Source: Gordonia hongkongensis (lineage in GTDB: Bacteria > Actinomycetota > Actinomycetes > Mycobacteriales > Mycobacteriaceae). Taken from it: DNA of 64,000 nt. Made by a program: the position numbers and the translations under genes. The stretch lies in the NCBI RefSeq assembly GCF_023078355.1, contig NZ_CP095552.1:434001-498000 (forward strand), read 5' to 3'. A model generated the notes under the pieces. The model searched no databases. It saw only the letters and a program-made list of their open reading frames with translations, and was not told the origin of the DNA. Positions 37,320 through 45,471 of this stretch are shown here, in pieces. Position 1 is the stretch's first letter, and each line of letters opens with the position of its first letter.

Positions 37320-38039
37320 GTGGCTTCGAGATCGTCTGAACAATTGACTGACTATCCGCGCCCCAACGTCGCCGTCGACATCGCCGTGCTGACCGTCGCT
37401 GCAGGTGCTGTGCACGTTGTCGTACAGCGGCATCCCGACTCGGGGCGCGTGGCTTTGCCAGGTCGGTTCGTGAGGGAGCGACGTTCGGTCACTGACACCG
37501 TGCGTGAGGTACTTGAGCTGAAGCTGGGGCTCTCGCCCGATCACGTTCATCCGCATCTTCTGGCGGTGTTCAGTGATCCTGATCGAGATCCACGGGGCTG
37601 GACGATCTCGATCGCGCATGTGGTCGCGTTGCGAGCCGACGACCTGGGTGGGGTGACCGGAGAACTCGTCGAGGTGACGCCGGACGGGGCTCTGGCTTCA
37701 GGGGAGCGGCTGCTGTACGACCACGACGCCATACTGGCAGCAGCCACCGACAATCTGCGCGAGCGCTACGAGGACAAGCCCGACCCGGACAATCTGCTGC
37801 GGGAGCCGTACACCCTGTCAGAACTGCGAGAGCTTCACGAGGCGATCCTGGGGCGACGCTTGATGCGGGATTCGTTCAACCGGCGGGTCCAGCCTCTGCT
37901 GGCGCCGCAGACCGACGGCGACGGAAACCCGGTCACACGTGTCGCCGGCGGCCGTCCGGCGCGGCTGTTCGCGAAGGAGGCGCCGCCGACGGCAACCTTC
38001 GGATGGCGGTTGCCGAGTGCGGATCCGCCGGCTTTCTGA
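37320..38039 (+). CDS. NrtR-like Nudix transcriptional regulator
   Basis: A 239-residue protein from the GTG at 37320. Residues 15-150 are a Nudix domain with a degenerate Nudix box (GRFVRERRSVTDTVREVLEL): the first Glu and the second Glu of the EE pair are lost, as in NrtR regulators that bind ADP-ribose instead of hydrolysing it. Residues 160-239 (YTLSELRELHEAILGRRLMR, DSFNRRVQPLL, GGRPARLFA) are the matching winged-helix DNA-binding domain. It is divergent from the VWA / ADP-ribosylglycohydrolase operon and probably controls it. Bases 38040-38164 hold no gene. Confidence 0.8.
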   Translation: MASRSSEQLTDYPRPNVAVDIAVLTVAAGAVHVVVQRHPDSGRVALPGRFVRERRSVTDTVREVLELKLGLSPDHVHPHLLAVFSDPDRDPRGWTISIAHVVALRADDLGGVTGELVEVTPDGALASGERLLYDHDAILAAATDNLRERYEDKPDPDNLLREPYTLSELRELHEAILGRRLMRDSFNRRVQPLLAPQTDGDGNPVTRVAGGRPARLFAKEAPPTATFGWRLPSADPPAF

Positions 38040-38164
38040 TGCGAAAGAGTCTTCAAATCGCTGGTCCCTACCTGCGAGTCCTGCGCCCTGGTCCTCAGTG
38101 GGGGCAGGATGAGTGACAGTCGAGGTGTCGACGTAGATGAACCGCCTGGTGGAAGGGGAACGCG

Positions 38165-39844
38165 GTGGTGACAGTACTTCCTGCGACTCCGCGATTCGCG
38201 GCGTCGAGTGAAGAGACTGTGTTCAAGGCGATCGTCGGACAGTTGCTTGAGGACGACCTGCTGATCGTCGGACAGCGCGTCACCGACCACGCGAAGGATC
38301 ACGAGATCGATTTCCTCGTTGCCATCGCCGGCGCCGGAATCGTCTGCGTCGAAGTGAAAGGCGGTGAAGTGTGGCACGACGGAACATCGTGGTGGCAGGA
38401 GCGGGCAGGGCAGTCTGCCAAACGTATCGACCCCGTCGGGCAGGCCCGCGGCGGCTGCTACGCACTGCGAGAGTTCGTCGAATCGGATCCGAGATGGACT
38501 CAGGGGCGGGTGAGATGGGATCACATGGCCGTGTTCCCGCACTCGGAAGTCGGGCCCGCGTTCGCGCTGGCGGACTGTCCGCGGTGGAAGATCGTCGACC
38601 GCAATCAGATTGAGCAGATATCGCCGCTGATTCGAGAGGTTCTGCTGCAGAAAGTCGGGAGCCTTCCGGTCCTCGACGGTCCCGGGATCGAGCAGCTCGC
38701 CACGGTGCTGAGCGGGCGTGGCCTGCCGCAGCGCGACGTTGTGGCCCGCGCGCTGGAGAACGAAGAGGTGGCCGACGCTCTGACCTCTCAGCAGGCTGTC
38801 ATCCTACGGGCCGCCCATCAACTCCGTCGCGTCGAGATCCGGGGTGGCGCCGGAAGCGGCAAGACGTTCCTCGCCATCGAACAAGCTCGGCGTCTGGCGC
38901 GTGACGGACAACGTGTTGCGCTGGTTTGCTATTCACACGGACTCGCTTCGTATCTCGAGCGGCTCACCGCAACCTGGAGTCGCAAGGAACGACCCGCCTA
39001 TGTGGGCGAGTTCCATGAACTGGGAATCACGTGGGGAGCCGCAAGCGGACCCGACGAGCAGGAGCGCACCAAGGCCGCGTCGGACTTCTGGGAGTACACG
39101 CTGCCGCAGCAGATGTACGAACTGGCCCAGGCGCTTTCGCCGGGCAGGCGATTCGACGCGATCGTGGTCGACGAAGCGCAGGACTTCGCCGACGAATGGT
39201 GGAAGCCGATGCTCGCCTGCCTGCGTGACGAGGACACCAGCGGGATCTTCGTGTTCAGCGACGAGGCCCAGCGTGTGTTCGCTCGGCAGGGGTCGCCGCC
39301 CGTCGACCTGGTGCCACTCGTCCTCGACCACAATCTGCGCAACACCAAACAGATCGCAGAGGCGTTCAAACCGCTCGTCGGACAACGGATGAGGCTCAAC
39401 GGTGGCGACGGGCCGTCGGTCCGGTTCATCGCCTGCACGGCTGAGGAAGCACTCGGTGTGGCCGACGATCAGATCGACCCGCTGCTCGAGGACGGATGGC
39501 GCCCGGAAGACATCGCGCTGCTGACGACCGGCAGCCGACACGAGGAACAGAAGGCGCGCCAGTCGCAGGGAAACCGGGAGTACTGGTCGTCGTTCTGGGA
39601 TGCCGAACAGGTCTTCTACGGTCACGTGCTGGGTTTCAAAGGTCTGGAACGGCGCGTCATCGTGCTTGCGCTCAACGAGGAGAAGTCGTGGGAGCGGTCA
39701 CGCGAGCGGCTCTACGTCGGGCTGTCTCGGGCGCGTGATCAGTTGATCGTTTGCGGAGACCCGCAATTCGTTTTGGAGGTCGGCGGTCCCGAGGTGGCCC
39801 GGCGTCTCGTTCCATCAGGGGACGGAACGCGTAGATCTCGCTGA
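38165..39844 (+). CDS. NERD-domain UvrD-like helicase
   Basis: A 559-residue protein; GTG at 38165 or the next GTG. Residues 10-130 are a NERD domain, a nuclease-related fold (EETVFKAIVGQLLEDD, DHEIDFLVAI, GIVCVEVKGGEVWHDG). The helicase part has Walker A EIRGGAGSGKTFLAIEQAR (about 223-240), Walker B AIVVDEAQDFADEWWKP, motif III FVFSDEAQRVFARQG and C-terminal FKGLERRVIVLAL and RERLYVGLSRARDQLIV. It probably processes DNA ends. It is separate from the AddAB-like pair. Confidence 0.82.
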   Translation: MVTVLPATPRFAASSEETVFKAIVGQLLEDDLLIVGQRVTDHAKDHEIDFLVAIAGAGIVCVEVKGGEVWHDGTSWWQERAGQSAKRIDPVGQARGGCYALREFVESDPRWTQGRVRWDHMAVFPHSEVGPAFALADCPRWKIVDRNQIEQISPLIREVLLQKVGSLPVLDGPGIEQLATVLSGRGLPQRDVVARALENEEVADALTSQQAVILRAAHQLRRVEIRGGAGSGKTFLAIEQARRLARDGQRVALVCYSHGLASYLERLTATWSRKERPAYVGEFHELGITWGAASGPDEQERTKAASDFWEYTLPQQMYELAQALSPGRRFDAIVVDEAQDFADEWWKPMLACLRDEDTSGIFVFSDEAQRVFARQGSPPVDLVPLVLDHNLRNTKQIAEAFKPLVGQRMRLNGGDGPSVRFIACTAEEALGVADDQIDPLLEDGWRPEDIALLTTGSRHEEQKARQSQGNREYWSSFWDAEQVFYGHVLGFKGLERRVIVLALNEEKSWERSRERLYVGLSRARDQLIVCGDPQFVLEVGGPEVARRLVPSGDGTRRSR

Positions 39845-39930
39845 TGTGTTGCCGCGCGCGAGCCGGACGGACGCCGAGACTTCACCTGCGCTTCACCAGC
39901 CATTGGAAGTGCTACGCCACGCTGGCGCCC

Positions 39931-41532
39931 ATGGCCCGACCTCATCGAGCAGACCGTCCCACGTCCAGGCGCACGATTCTGCGGACTGCCGCTACGGGGG
40001 CGCTCCTCGTCCCGGTCGGGTCCGCGCTGGCAGCCTGCGGGTCGTCGAATCCTGGTTCGGCGACGCCGAGTCTGGTCAGAAACCGGCCGGTCCTCACCCA
40101 CGGGGTGGCCACCGGCGAGGTGACCAGCGGAGGGGCGCTGGTGTGGGCGCGGTCGGACCGGCCGGCGACCATGATCGTCGAGACCGCATCGAGCGAGTCC
40201 TTCGGCGCTGCACGGAAATTCCGCGGACCGCAGGTGACGCCCGCCGGCGACGGGACCGGCCGACTGCGGGTGGCCGGCCTGGAGCCCGGCCAGACCGTGC
40301 ACTATCGCGTCACCTTCGAAGGTGAGGACGGCGCGCTCTCCGAACCGGCGACCGGAATCTTCACGACAGCTCCGGTACGAGACGGCGACATCAGGTTCCA
40401 GTGGTCCGGCGACGTGGTCGGGCAGGGGTGGGGCATCAACCCCGATATGGGCGGGATGACCATCTTCGCCACCATGGCCGACCGTGACCCGCAGTTCTTC
40501 ATCCACTCCGGCGACGCCATCTACGCCGACAACCCGGTCGAGGCGACTCAGGAACAGAACGACGGGAAGACCTATCGGAACATCACCAGTCCGGCGAAGG
40601 CTCAGGTGGCGCAGACCGTCGAGCAGTTTCGTGGAAACTACGCATACAACCTGACCGACGACCACTTCCGACGCTTCGTCGGATCAGTCCCGCAGCTGGT
40701 GCAGTGGGACGACCACGAGGTCGTCAACAACTGGTTCCCCGGGGAGAGTCTCGAGGGGCAGGGCCGCGAGGGATACACCGAGATGAGCGTCGACGTATTG
40801 GCGCGCAACGGACGTCAGGCCTGGCAGGAATGGCAACCCGTCGAGATCGGTGCCTCGGATCGTCTGTACCGCAGGGTGTCATACGGTCCGCTGCTCGACG
40901 TCTTCATCCTCGACATGCGCAGCCACAAGGACCCGAACCCCGATGCGTGGTCGAGGGACGACGTCGACGGCTTGCTCGGTTCGGAACAGGCCCAGTGGCT
41001 CATCGACGGACTGCGGGGTTCGACGGCGACCTGGAAGATCGTCGCCAATGACCTGCCGCTGAGCATCGTCGTGGAGGACAAGAACACGACACCGCCGGAC
41101 GGTCCGAAGGCGATGGAAGCGGTGGCCCAGGGAGATGAGGGCGATCCGCTTGGTCGTGAGATCGCGTTCTCCCGCATCCTGTCTCAGACGAAGAACGTCC
41201 GGAACGTGGTGTTCCTGACCGCCGATGTCCACTACACCGCCGCGATCTCCTATGAGCCCGACCGTGCCGGCTTCAAGGACTTCGCCCCGTTCTGGGAGTT
41301 CGTCGCCGGACCGCTGCACGCGGGTGCGTTCCCGGAGAGCCCGTTGGACAGCACATTCGGTGCCGAGTACGAATTCGTCCATGCGCCCACCGAGTCGAAT
41401 GTGTCACCGGCCGAGGGGTTTCAACACTTCGGCGAGGTGACGATCGACGGCCGGACCAAGGTGCTGAGCGTGGATCTGGTCGACGCGTCGGGCAAGACCC
41501 TGTACCGAAAGGACCTCGAGCCGGCGTCGTGA
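39931..41532 (+). CDS. PhoD-like alkaline phosphatase (Tat-exported)
   Basis: A 533-residue exported phosphatase from the ATG at 39931; the frame is open upstream to 39844, but the Tat signal starts here. The signal has a twin-arginine motif (SRRTILRTAATGALLVPVGS) ending at a lipobox-like ALAAC, so it may be a lipoprotein. The PhoD domain shows FQWSGDVVGQGWGINPDMGG, FIHSGDAIYADN, QWDDHEVVNNWFPGE, IVANDLPLS and VVFLTADVHYTAAI, the metal-binding Asp, Asn and His positions. It hydrolyses phosphate mono- and diesters outside the cell membrane. Confidence 0.88.
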   Translation: MARPHRADRPTSRRTILRTAATGALLVPVGSALAACGSSNPGSATPSLVRNRPVLTHGVATGEVTSGGALVWARSDRPATMIVETASSESFGAARKFRGPQVTPAGDGTGRLRVAGLEPGQTVHYRVTFEGEDGALSEPATGIFTTAPVRDGDIRFQWSGDVVGQGWGINPDMGGMTIFATMADRDPQFFIHSGDAIYADNPVEATQEQNDGKTYRNITSPAKAQVAQTVEQFRGNYAYNLTDDHFRRFVGSVPQLVQWDDHEVVNNWFPGESLEGQGREGYTEMSVDVLARNGRQAWQEWQPVEIGASDRLYRRVSYGPLLDVFILDMRSHKDPNPDAWSRDDVDGLLGSEQAQWLIDGLRGSTATWKIVANDLPLSIVVEDKNTTPPDGPKAMEAVAQGDEGDPLGREIAFSRILSQTKNVRNVVFLTADVHYTAAISYEPDRAGFKDFAPFWEFVAGPLHAGAFPESPLDSTFGAEYEFVHAPTESNVSPAEGFQHFGEVTIDGRTKVLSVDLVDASGKTLYRKDLEPAS

Positions 41533-41543
41533 CGACCCGTTGA

Positions 41544-41590
41544 CAGAGTGCGGGATTCGTCCCGGAATCCGGTGCCGTTCCCGCACTCTG
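41544..41590. terminator. Bidirectional hairpin terminator candidate
   Basis: A perfect 12-bp stem (cagagtgcggga at 41544-41555 with tcccgcactctg at 41579-41590) encloses a 23-base loop that itself contains a small cgga/tccg repeat. It lies exactly between the converging PhoD and penicillin-binding genes. Confidence 0.7.
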
Positions 41591-41600
41591 CGGAAGCTGC

Positions 41601-43373
41601 TCACTCGCTCAGCGGCCGCAGGAACTCTCCGGTCACCTCGACAGCGGGTGCGGACGACCCGCCTCCGACGACGAGCGTCGCGAACGCCAGGTCCCCGACG
41701 ATCCCGGCGAACCAGCCATGCGGGTTCTTGTTGTCGCCGTACTCCGCCGTGCCGGTCTTGCCGCCGAGGCCGGGGATGTCGCGTAGTGCGGTTGCCGTCC
41801 CGCGGGTGACGGTGTCACGCATCATGCCTCGGAGCGCACGAGTGATGTCGCCCGGGATCTGTTGCGGTTCCACGTCTCCCGTCGTGTCCCTCCCGCGAAC
41901 CAGACCGGGGGTCACGGTCTCACCGCGCGCGAGGCTCGCCTCGGCCAGGGCGAGACCGAAGGGGCTGACGGTCACCGTACCCTGACCGATACCGTTCTCG
42001 ACCCGCAACGCAGGCGAATCGGCGCGGGGCACCGACCCGGTGACGGTCGTCAGGCCCGGAACGGTGTAGTCCGCGCCGATGCCGAACCGTCGTGCCATTG
42101 CGGTGAGCGCGTCGTCGGGCAGCCTGTTCGCGAGGGCGCCCATCGTCGTGTTGCACGAGCGCGCGAAAGCTGTTGACAGTGGCACGGTCCCGAGGTCGAA
42201 GTCGTCCTCGTTCGGGATCGTCCGACCTTCGATTGTGGTGCGGCCAGGACAGCGGACCTGTGACGTCGGTTGCACGGCTCCGGCGTCCAGTGCTGCTGCG
42301 GTCGTGATGGTCTTGAACGTCGAACCCGGAGGGTAGAGCCCGGACAGTGAGACCGATCCCGACCTGTCGGCGGCGTCGTTCTGCGCGACGGCGACGATGC
42401 CCCCGGTGGACGGCTTGATGGCCACGACCATGGCAGGGCGTCGTTCGCCGTCGACGGCGAGTTGCGCACGGGTCTGGACATCGCGATCGAGGGTCGTGCG
42501 TACCGGTGGCGTGACACCGGGTTGCGCCGAGTCGACGAGATGAGTGGGTGTGCCGTCGGCGCCGACGATCTGGACGGACCACCCCGCCGTGGCGTCGATG
42601 TGCTCGCGCCAGATCTCCTCGAGTCCCGACATCGCCGGCGAATGCAGTGCTCTGGTGGCGCTGAGCAGCGCGCCCTGCTCGTTGAGCGCGACACCCGGGA
42701 TCGGCTCCACCGAGCGCCGGACGCGCCGGAGATCGGACTCGCGGAGCCGGATCACCGTGTGCTGCGGCGCATTGTTGCCTGCGAAGGCCGCGCGGATACC
42801 GGCGGCGGTCATACCGGGTTCGACGGGTCGGAGGGCGCGGGCGAGCATCTCCGCCGAATCGAGTTGCGCGCGTTGCAACGCGACCAGGGTGACGGCCTGC
42901 CAGGTCATGAGCGGCCGATCGTTGGTGTCGAGGACCGGCGTCCGGTAGGCGCGATCGTCGCTGTACGAGAACGATTCCCCGGCACGGAGTTGCCGGTGCA
43001 GGACGGAGGGCTGCCACCGGATCTTCCATTGGGAATCCGACTCGGCGAGAACGACAGAGGTCTGATACTCGACGCTCCGATCGCGGATCTGCCAGCGATG
43101 GTCGAGTGTGCCGCTGACCTCCTTGTCGTCGACCAGGTCGGCCGCGACCGAGAGCTTGGGCGTGCGGCCCATGCCATCGAACATGGCGGTGATCGCCGCG
43201 CCTGCCGCGGTCGGATCGTCGGTGAGCGCCGCGGCTCTGGTGGCATCGCCCTCCTGCAGCGCGGCCGCGAACGACCGTAGCGCGTCCTCAGGTGATTCTG
43301 AGGACAGGAAGCAACCCGACATCGTGCCCACGATCGCCATACATGCACTCACCAGTGCCCACCATCGACGCAT
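41601..43373 (-). CDS. Penicillin-binding lipoprotein (transpeptidase)
   Basis: Class B penicillin-binding protein that cross-links peptidoglycan at the outer face of the membrane. From ATG 43373 it is 590 residues; a TTG at 43409 would add 12. A signal ends in a lipobox (AIVGTMSGC). An NTF2-like MecA_N domain follows (about 25-150), then the dimerisation region and the transpeptidase domain with PPGSTFKT (catalytic Ser), RSCNTT and GKTGTAE. This arrangement is that of the mycobacterial penicillin-binding lipoprotein Rv2864c. It converges on PhoD, and a beta-lactamase-like gene lies 99 bases upstream on the same strand. Confidence 0.9.
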   Translation of the reverse strand: MRRWWALVSACMAIVGTMSGCFLSSESPEDALRSFAAALQEGDATRAAALTDDPTAAGAAITAMFDGMGRTPKLSVAADLVDDKEVSGTLDHRWQIRDRSVEYQTSVVLAESDSQWKIRWQPSVLHRQLRAGESFSYSDDRAYRTPVLDTNDRPLMTWQAVTLVALQRAQLDSAEMLARALRPVEPGMTAAGIRAAFAGNNAPQHTVIRLRESDLRRVRRSVEPIPGVALNEQGALLSATRALHSPAMSGLEEIWREHIDATAGWSVQIVGADGTPTHLVDSAQPGVTPPVRTTLDRDVQTRAQLAVDGERRPAMVVAIKPSTGGIVAVAQNDAADRSGSVSLSGLYPPGSTFKTITTAAALDAGAVQPTSQVRCPGRTTIEGRTIPNEDDFDLGTVPLSTAFARSCNTTMGALANRLPDDALTAMARRFGIGADYTVPGLTTVTGSVPRADSPALRVENGIGQGTVTVSPFGLALAEASLARGETVTPGLVRGRDTTGDVEPQQIPGDITRALRGMMRDTVTRGTATALRDIPGLGGKTGTAEYGDNKNPHGWFAGIVGDLAFATLVVGGGSSAPAVEVTGEFLRPLSE

Positions 43374-43472
43374 GACCCGAGCCAACCCATCGGGACGCCG
43401 TGATGCCAAGTTTCGGCACGCGATCGGCCGATAGCGGTTCGCTATCGTCGCTGTTCCTGGTCCGGTTTCAGG

Positions 43473-44399
43473 TCAGTCATCCGGTCTTCGGAGTTCGGTG
43501 ACAATCACGCGGGCCACCTCTCCGATGGCGCGGTCGACCTCGGGTAGCGCCATCTCGGATCTCGCGCTCATCGTGAACACCGCGACCGCGATCGGCACTT
43601 CGCCGGGGAACTCGATGACGCCGATCTCGTTGCGAACGGCGACGAGCGTGCCCGTCTTTCCCGCGACGCTCACCCGGCGGAAGGGAAACCCCGATGCGAG
43701 GCGCGAAGTGAAGACCTGTTTCCTCATCGTCTGGCGAATGAACTCGCACGACGCGGTGGACGCTGCGCGATCGGTCCAGATCGCGTCGAGCAGCGTCGTG
43801 CAGTCGCGCGGTGTCGCAGCACTGGAGTAGGCGGCGTCGTAGGCGCTGACCGAGGCGTCGAAGTCGGGATCGGCCAGGGCGGCGAAGGCCTCGGCGACGG
43901 TGCTCGTGCCGGTCTCCCGCTGCAGACGCGCGTGCGATTCGGCGACACCACCGACGATGCGGGTGTGTGTGAGGCCGAGGTCGACCAGGTCGTCGTGGAT
44001 CTGCGGCAGTCCGATGTGGGCGAGTATGACGTCGGCGGCGACATTGTCCGAGACGGTCATCATCGAGGTGGCCAGGTCGCGCCAGGAAATGATGACCGGG
44101 TCGGAGAACAAGGCGAGCCCGGTCGGGCCCTGAGCCCACCGGGTGGGATCGACGGTGGTTGACGCCGTGAGATCGATGTCGCCGCGATCTGCCATGCGGC
44201 ACAGGGAGACCAACACCGCGAGTTTGTACACCGACGCGAGGACGACCGGGGTGTCGGCGTCGTGGCAGTACTCGACCGGCGTCGGACCGATGGTCCGAAC
44301 ATGCACGCACCCCGAACAGCCGGCGTCGGCGAAGGTCTCGTGGACAGCGCGGTCGAGCTCGGTGCGGACCGACTCGGGCAGGGGCGCCGACGAGCTCAC
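43473..44399 (-). CDS. Class A beta-lactamase-like serine hydrolase
   Basis: A 308-residue protein from the GTG at 44399. It has the three active-site motifs of class A enzymes: SVYK (about residue 56), SDN (about 119) and KTG (about 247). The omega-loop glutamate is not clearly placed (ESHARLQRETG is a candidate). No signal peptide is visible, unlike secreted beta-lactamases, so it may be cytoplasmic, exported another way, or a peptidase. It overlaps the LysR gene by four bases (GTGA), so the two are translationally coupled. Confidence 0.8.
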   Translation of the reverse strand: MSSSAPLPESVRTELDRAVHETFADAGCSGCVHVRTIGPTPVEYCHDADTPVVLASVYKLAVLVSLCRMADRGDIDLTASTTVDPTRWAQGPTGLALFSDPVIISWRDLATSMMTVSDNVAADVILAHIGLPQIHDDLVDLGLTHTRIVGGVAESHARLQRETGTSTVAEAFAALADPDFDASVSAYDAAYSSAATPRDCTTLLDAIWTDRAASTASCEFIRQTMRKQVFTSRLASGFPFRRVSVAGKTGTLVAVRNEIGVIEFPGEVPIAVAVFTMSARSEMALPEVDRAIGEVARVIVTELRRPDD

Positions 44400-45274
44400 G
44401 TCGCCTTGCCGATCCGGTAGAGGGCGGCGGTGACGACCTCCGCCACCTCGCTGAGGCCGGGTTCGCGGTAGACGACGCGAAGGCGCAGCGCGGTGGCGTC
44501 CGGTCCGACGGACAGGCAGCGAACGGCGTCGACCGCAGCAAGGACATCGCTATCAACGGTCAGCGCGAAGGCGTGCCCGGCAGCTACTGCCGCCAGTACT
44601 TGGTCGGCGGACGTCACCGGATTCAGCTGCGGGTCGAGGCCGGACTCTCGGAGCCGGTCGATCAGCTGGTCGTGCGCAGGCGGGTTGAACGCCCGTGGTG
44701 TGTGGCAGAAGTGCAACCCCGCGAGTTGACGCAGGCGCGGCCGGTCGGCATCTGCTGTCGGATGCGAAGCAGGCAGCACGACCGAACGCTTGAGGACGAC
44801 GATCGGGCCGCTGCTCAAAGAGCCGGTGACACAGGGCGCTTCGACGACCGCAAGGTCGAGTGACCCGACCGACACCTGTTCGACGAGATCGACCGTCGAG
44901 GAGCTGACCGTGTCCTGTCCGGACGCGACCCCGGCGATGCGGCGTGCCAGCGTGGCCGTGATCGTCGGGCCGACCAGTGATGGGGTACCCCAACGCAATA
45001 CCTCGGTCCGCTGGTGCAGCCGCCGGGCCTCGCCGACGAATCTCGAGGCGTCGTCGACGAGTAGACGCGCGCGCGGAAGCAGTTCGCGTCCGGCATCGGT
45101 GAGTTCGGCGCCGCGAGTGGTGCGTCGGATGAGCTGGAGTCCCAGCTGCTTCTCCAGGCGACGCAGACCCTGCGACACCGGCGGCTGTGTCATCTCAAGG
45201 CGCGTAGCGGCCTCGCCGAAGTGGCCCTCCTCGGCCACGGCGACGAAGAACCGCAAGTGCCTGATCAGATCCAC
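44396..45274 (-). CDS. LysR family transcriptional regulator
   Basis: A 292-residue regulator from the GTG at 45274. The N-terminal winged helix is typical (DLIRHLRFFVAVAEEGHFGE, then AATRLEMTQPPVSQGLRRLE), followed by a periplasmic-binding-like effector domain. It is the first gene of a two-gene operon with the beta-lactamase-like gene, co-directional rather than divergent as in ampR-ampC. The effector is unknown. Confidence 0.9.
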   Translation of the reverse strand: MDLIRHLRFFVAVAEEGHFGEAATRLEMTQPPVSQGLRRLEKQLGLQLIRRTTRGAELTDAGRELLPRARLLVDDASRFVGEARRLHQRTEVLRWGTPSLVGPTITATLARRIAGVASGQDTVSSSTVDLVEQVSVGSLDLAVVEAPCVTGSLSSGPIVVLKRSVVLPASHPTADADRPRLRQLAGLHFCHTPRAFNPPAHDQLIDRLRESGLDPQLNPVTSADQVLAAVAAGHAFALTVDSDVLAAVDAVRCLSVGPDATALRLRVVYREPGLSEVAEVVTAALYRIGKAT

Positions 45275-45437
45275 GGGTTCCAGGATGGCATGGTTGCACC
45301 CGGGAAGGCTTCAGCTGGGAAGTGACCACACACAGCGCCTGACGTTGGGGCAGTATGCGTCGCATACCGGACCCAAATGCCCCAACTCGATATGTGACCG
45401 TGCACGATCCTGCACAACTCCGCAGTGGTCGACGTTT

Positions 45438-45471
45438 CGCTGACAGATCCGTTCCTGATCATCTGTCAGCG
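45438..45471 (-). terminator. Hairpin at the end of the nuo operon
   Basis: A perfect 11-bp stem (cgctgacagat at 45438-45448 with atctgtcagcg at 45461-45471) with a 12-base loop overlaps the nuoN stop codon at 45466-45468 and is followed on the minus strand by aaacg. This is the likely operon terminator. The region 45275-45437 beyond it, up to the LysR start, holds no gene. Confidence 0.6.
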
